Origin: Holosporaceae bacterium
GTDB taxonomy: Bacteria; Pseudomonadota; Alphaproteobacteria; UBA3830
Reading direction: 5' to 3'
NCBI GenBank assembly: GCA_031262635.1
Contig: JAISHN010000022.1
Coordinates: 1-7,605, forward strand
Length of the DNA: 7,605 nt
Below are positions 6,351 through 7,605 of this stretch, in pieces; position 1 is the stretch's first letter; every line of letters starts with the position of its first letter. The notes beneath the pieces are model-generated. The model did not search any database. It was not told the origin of the DNA and worked only from the letters and a program-made list of their open reading frames with translations. Made by a program: the position numbers and the translations under genes.

Positions 6351-7487
6351 ATGACGTCAAAACACCCTAGCAATCTCGAGCCTTGGCAAGATCCGAAAGC
6401 TCAGCCTTACGTCTCCATAAAGAACCTAACGAAAACGTTCGGCGGCAAGGTCGCCGTAAACGACGTATCGCTGTCTATATATAAAGGAGAGCTGTTTTCG
6501 TTGCTAGGAAGATCCGGCTGCGGCAAAACGACGCTTTTGCGAATGCTTGCGGGATTTGAAACGCCGACTTCAGGAAGAATATATATCGACGGCGCGGATA
6601 TGACCGACACTCCGGCGTACAAGCGTCCGGTAAGCATGGTTTTCCAATCTTACGCGTTGTTTCCGCATATGACGGTCGAGCAGAACGTCGCGTTTGGGCT
6701 AATCCAAGAAGGCCTGCCGAAAAACGAAATCAGAGACAGAGTCGACGCGTATCTCGAATTGGTGCAAATGAGCGGATACGAGCGTCGCAAACCCGATCAG
6801 CTTTCGGGAGGCGAAATGCAGCGCGTCGCCCTCGCCAGAAGCCTAGTCAAGCAGCCTAAGTTAGTTCTGTTGGACGAGCCTCTCGCCGCTCTCGACAAAA
6901 AATTGCGAGAACGCACGCAGTTGGAGTTGGTGAACATTCAGGAAAAAATCGGAGTCACCTTTATAATGGTTTCGCACGATCAAGAAGAAGCGATGACCAT
7001 GTCCTCCCGCATAGGATTGATGAACGAAGGACGTATCTTGCAAGTCGGCGGACCTACGGAAATCTACGAATACCCAAACTCAAAGTACGTCGCGAATTTC
7101 ATAGGATCCGTAAATTTGTTTGACGGAATGATCGTTGAAGAGAAATCAGATCACGTGGTCGTAAAATCTACGGCGATGGAAAAGAACCTATGCGTCAGCC
7201 ACTCGGCCTCTCTTCCGGTGGGAGCGCAGATCAGCGTCGCGATTCGCCCCGAAAAAGTCGTTTTAACGGACGCTAAACCAAAAGACGAATACAATTGGAC
7301 TAGCGGAATCGTCAAAGAGATCGTCTACCTTGGCGACGTTTCAATTTATCACGTGAAGCTTCCGTCCGGCGCGACGGTTCTCGCCACGGCGGCCAATTTA
7401 ACCCGCGCCGCCGAACGCCCGATTCAGTGGGAAGACGAAGTTTTCCTACGCTGGAAACCGGAAAATGGAATCGTTTTGGCTATCTAA
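6351..7487 (+). CDS. potG: Polyamine (putrescine-type) ABC transporter ATP-binding protein, PotG-like
   Basis: This is the cytoplasmic ATPase of a predicted spermidine/putrescine importer. The 378 residues carry a complete nucleotide-binding domain: Walker A GRSGCGKTT (53-61), Q-loop Gln99 in VFQSYALFPHMTVEQN, signature LSGGEMQRVALARSL (151-165), Walker B LVLLDEP (171-177) with Glu176, and H-loop His209 in VSHDQEEAMTM. The C-terminal TOBE region (about 245-378) has FIGSVNLFDG, AIRPEKV and YLGDVSIYHVKL. The details KRP after the D-loop strand, QLSGG, ALDKKLRERTQLE and the IGSVN segment recall E. coli PotG more than PotA, sugar or iron importers. The signature has Glu-Met where most have Gln-Arg/Gln. 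The expected permease and binding-protein genes do not follow: a 118-base gap ends in the repeat and the window edge. Transcribed divergently from galU. Substrate is inferred from family resemblance. Confidence 0.9.
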   Translation: MTSKHPSNLEPWQDPKAQPYVSIKNLTKTFGGKVAVNDVSLSIYKGELFSLLGRSGCGKTTLLRMLAGFETPTSGRIYIDGADMTDTPAYKRPVSMVFQSYALFPHMTVEQNVAFGLIQEGLPKNEIRDRVDAYLELVQMSGYERRKPDQLSGGEMQRVALARSLVKQPKLVLLDEPLAALDKKLRERTQLELVNIQEKIGVTFIMVSHDQEEAMTMSSRIGLMNEGRILQVGGPTEIYEYPNSKYVANFIGSVNLFDGMIVEEKSDHVVVKSTAMEKNLCVSHSASLPVGAQISVAIRPEKVVLTDAKPKDEYNWTSGIVKEIVYLGDVSIYHVKLPSGATVLATAANLTRAAERPIQWEDEVFLRWKPENGIVLAI

Positions 7488-7565
7488 CCCGCCTAAAGAG
7501 GATTAGAAACCGCATTATGGTCGAAGGGGATTATGAATTACTAGCTTGTTGTAGACGACTTTCTT
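7488..7565. other. Intergenic stretch after the potG-like gene
   Basis: I see no convincing gene or intrinsic terminator here. CTAACCC at 7484-7490 can pair imperfectly with GGATTAG at 7500-7506 (one mismatch), but no T-run follows. The T-run at 7564-7570 has no stem directly before it. A Shine-Dalgarno-like AAGGGGA at 7524-7530 precedes an ATG whose frame closes after three codons. Confidence 0.4.
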
Positions 7566-7605
7566 TTTTTACGTCATTGCTGTAGAAGTCAACTAATTCG
7601 TTACA
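7531..7605 (-). CDS. Possible 3' end of a minus-strand reading frame entering from the right (partial)
   Basis: Reading inward from the right edge on the minus strand, one frame is open for 24 codons and stops with TAA at 7531-7533. It includes NELVDFYSNDVKK and ends LQQASNS. The first 13 codons lie in the 40-nt repeat. In the left copy the same frame is also open and reads ELVDFYSNDVK. This could be the C-terminus of a gene outside the window that converges on the potG-like gene, or simply chance openness of a non-coding repeat. I do not recognise the peptide, and 24 codons cannot decide between these. Confidence 0.25.
   Translation of the reverse strand, partial: CNELVDFYSNDVKKESRLQQASNS
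7566..7605 (-). repeat. 40-nt repeat, right copy (inverted relative to left copy)
   Basis: The reverse complement of these bases equals 108-147 apart from one base (T at 7601 here, giving A in the repeat orientation). It lies about 80 bases after the potG-like stop and ends exactly at the last base of the window, so its outer extent is unseen. Beyond 7566 toward the potG-like gene only a continuing run of T is shared in character (7564-7570), after which the two flanks differ. The TGTA/TACA pairing potential of the left copy is kept. Confidence 0.9.

Noticed and set aside
6318..6353. TTG start for the potG-like gene at 6318
   Set aside because: The ATG at 6351 has a good AGGAG four bases upstream; the extra residues are unconserved and overlap the possible -10 region.
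7484..7506. Hairpin after the potG-like stop codon as an intrinsic terminator
   Set aside because: The stem has a mismatch and a nine-base loop, and is followed by AAACCG rather than a T-run.
7517..7585. 22-codon plus-strand frame from ATG at 7517 to TAG at 7583-7585 as a small gene
   Set aside because: No Shine-Dalgarno at proper distance, and a third of it is the repeat, where frames are unlikely to be selected in this direction.
108..7605. Reading the inverted repeats as terminal repeats of a transposon or integrative element
   Set aside because: The interior is a housekeeping-type operon plus an ABC ATPase; no transposase, integrase or target-site duplication is visible.
1..7605. CRISPR array, tRNA, rRNA or riboswitch
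   Set aside because: No regularly spaced repeats, no cloverleaf-like or rRNA-like sequence, and leaders are too short for a riboswitch.

Overview
The window most resembles a chromosomal segment of an AT-leaning Proteobacterium, probably an alphaproteobacterium. The best clue is gene order. The run EnvC-like murein hydrolase activator - CtpA (S41 peptidase) - 'divergent polysaccharide deacetylase' (YibQ/DUF610 type) - RppH is, from general knowledge, a typical alphaproteobacterial arrangement. G+C looks like the mid-40s by eye (not counted), with many GCG and TCG codons. The proteins are diverged from textbook members, which would fit a less-sampled and possibly host-associated lineage; I cannot name the genus.

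Layout. (1) Positions 1-80: a possible minus-strand gene start running off the left edge, unrecognised. (2) Positions 81-221: intergenic, holding one copy of a 40-nt repeat (108-147) and a nested set of inverted repeats (143-221) that may act as the operon's 3' end. (3) Positions 222-6212: one tightly packed minus-strand operon, transcribed galU > ugd > envC-like > ctpA > yibQ-like > rppH. Its junctions are 4-nt ATGA overlaps (galU/ugd and ctpA/yibQ-like), a 1-nt TGATG overlap (ugd/envC-like), a 5-nt gap (envC-like/ctpA) and a 14-nt overlap (yibQ-like/rppH). (4) Positions 6213-6350: a divergent promoter region with a reasonable minus-strand promoter (TTGATT-17-TATTAT). (5) Positions 6351-7487: potG-like polyamine ABC transporter ATPase on the plus strand. 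(6) Positions 7488-7605: no clear gene, but the tail of a possible minus-strand reading frame and the second repeat copy, in inverted orientation, ending at the last base.

How the genes fit. GalU makes UDP-glucose and Ugd oxidises it to UDP-glucuronate, precursors for surface polysaccharide or LPS sugars. The EnvC-like, CtpA and YibQ-like proteins are predicted to be envelope proteins concerned with peptidoglycan remodelling at division and periplasmic proteolysis. RppH is a cytoplasmic Nudix RNA pyrophosphohydrolase that rides along in this cluster. Coupling sugar-nucleotide synthesis to the envelope cluster in one operon is the main organisational point.

I did not find a clearly new defence, mobile or RNA system. 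The best items for a second look are the 39/40-identical inverted repeat at the two ends, open in the same reading frame in both copies; the YibQ-like protein lacking its usual histidine motif; and the PotG-like ATPase with no permease gene in the 118 bases that follow it.
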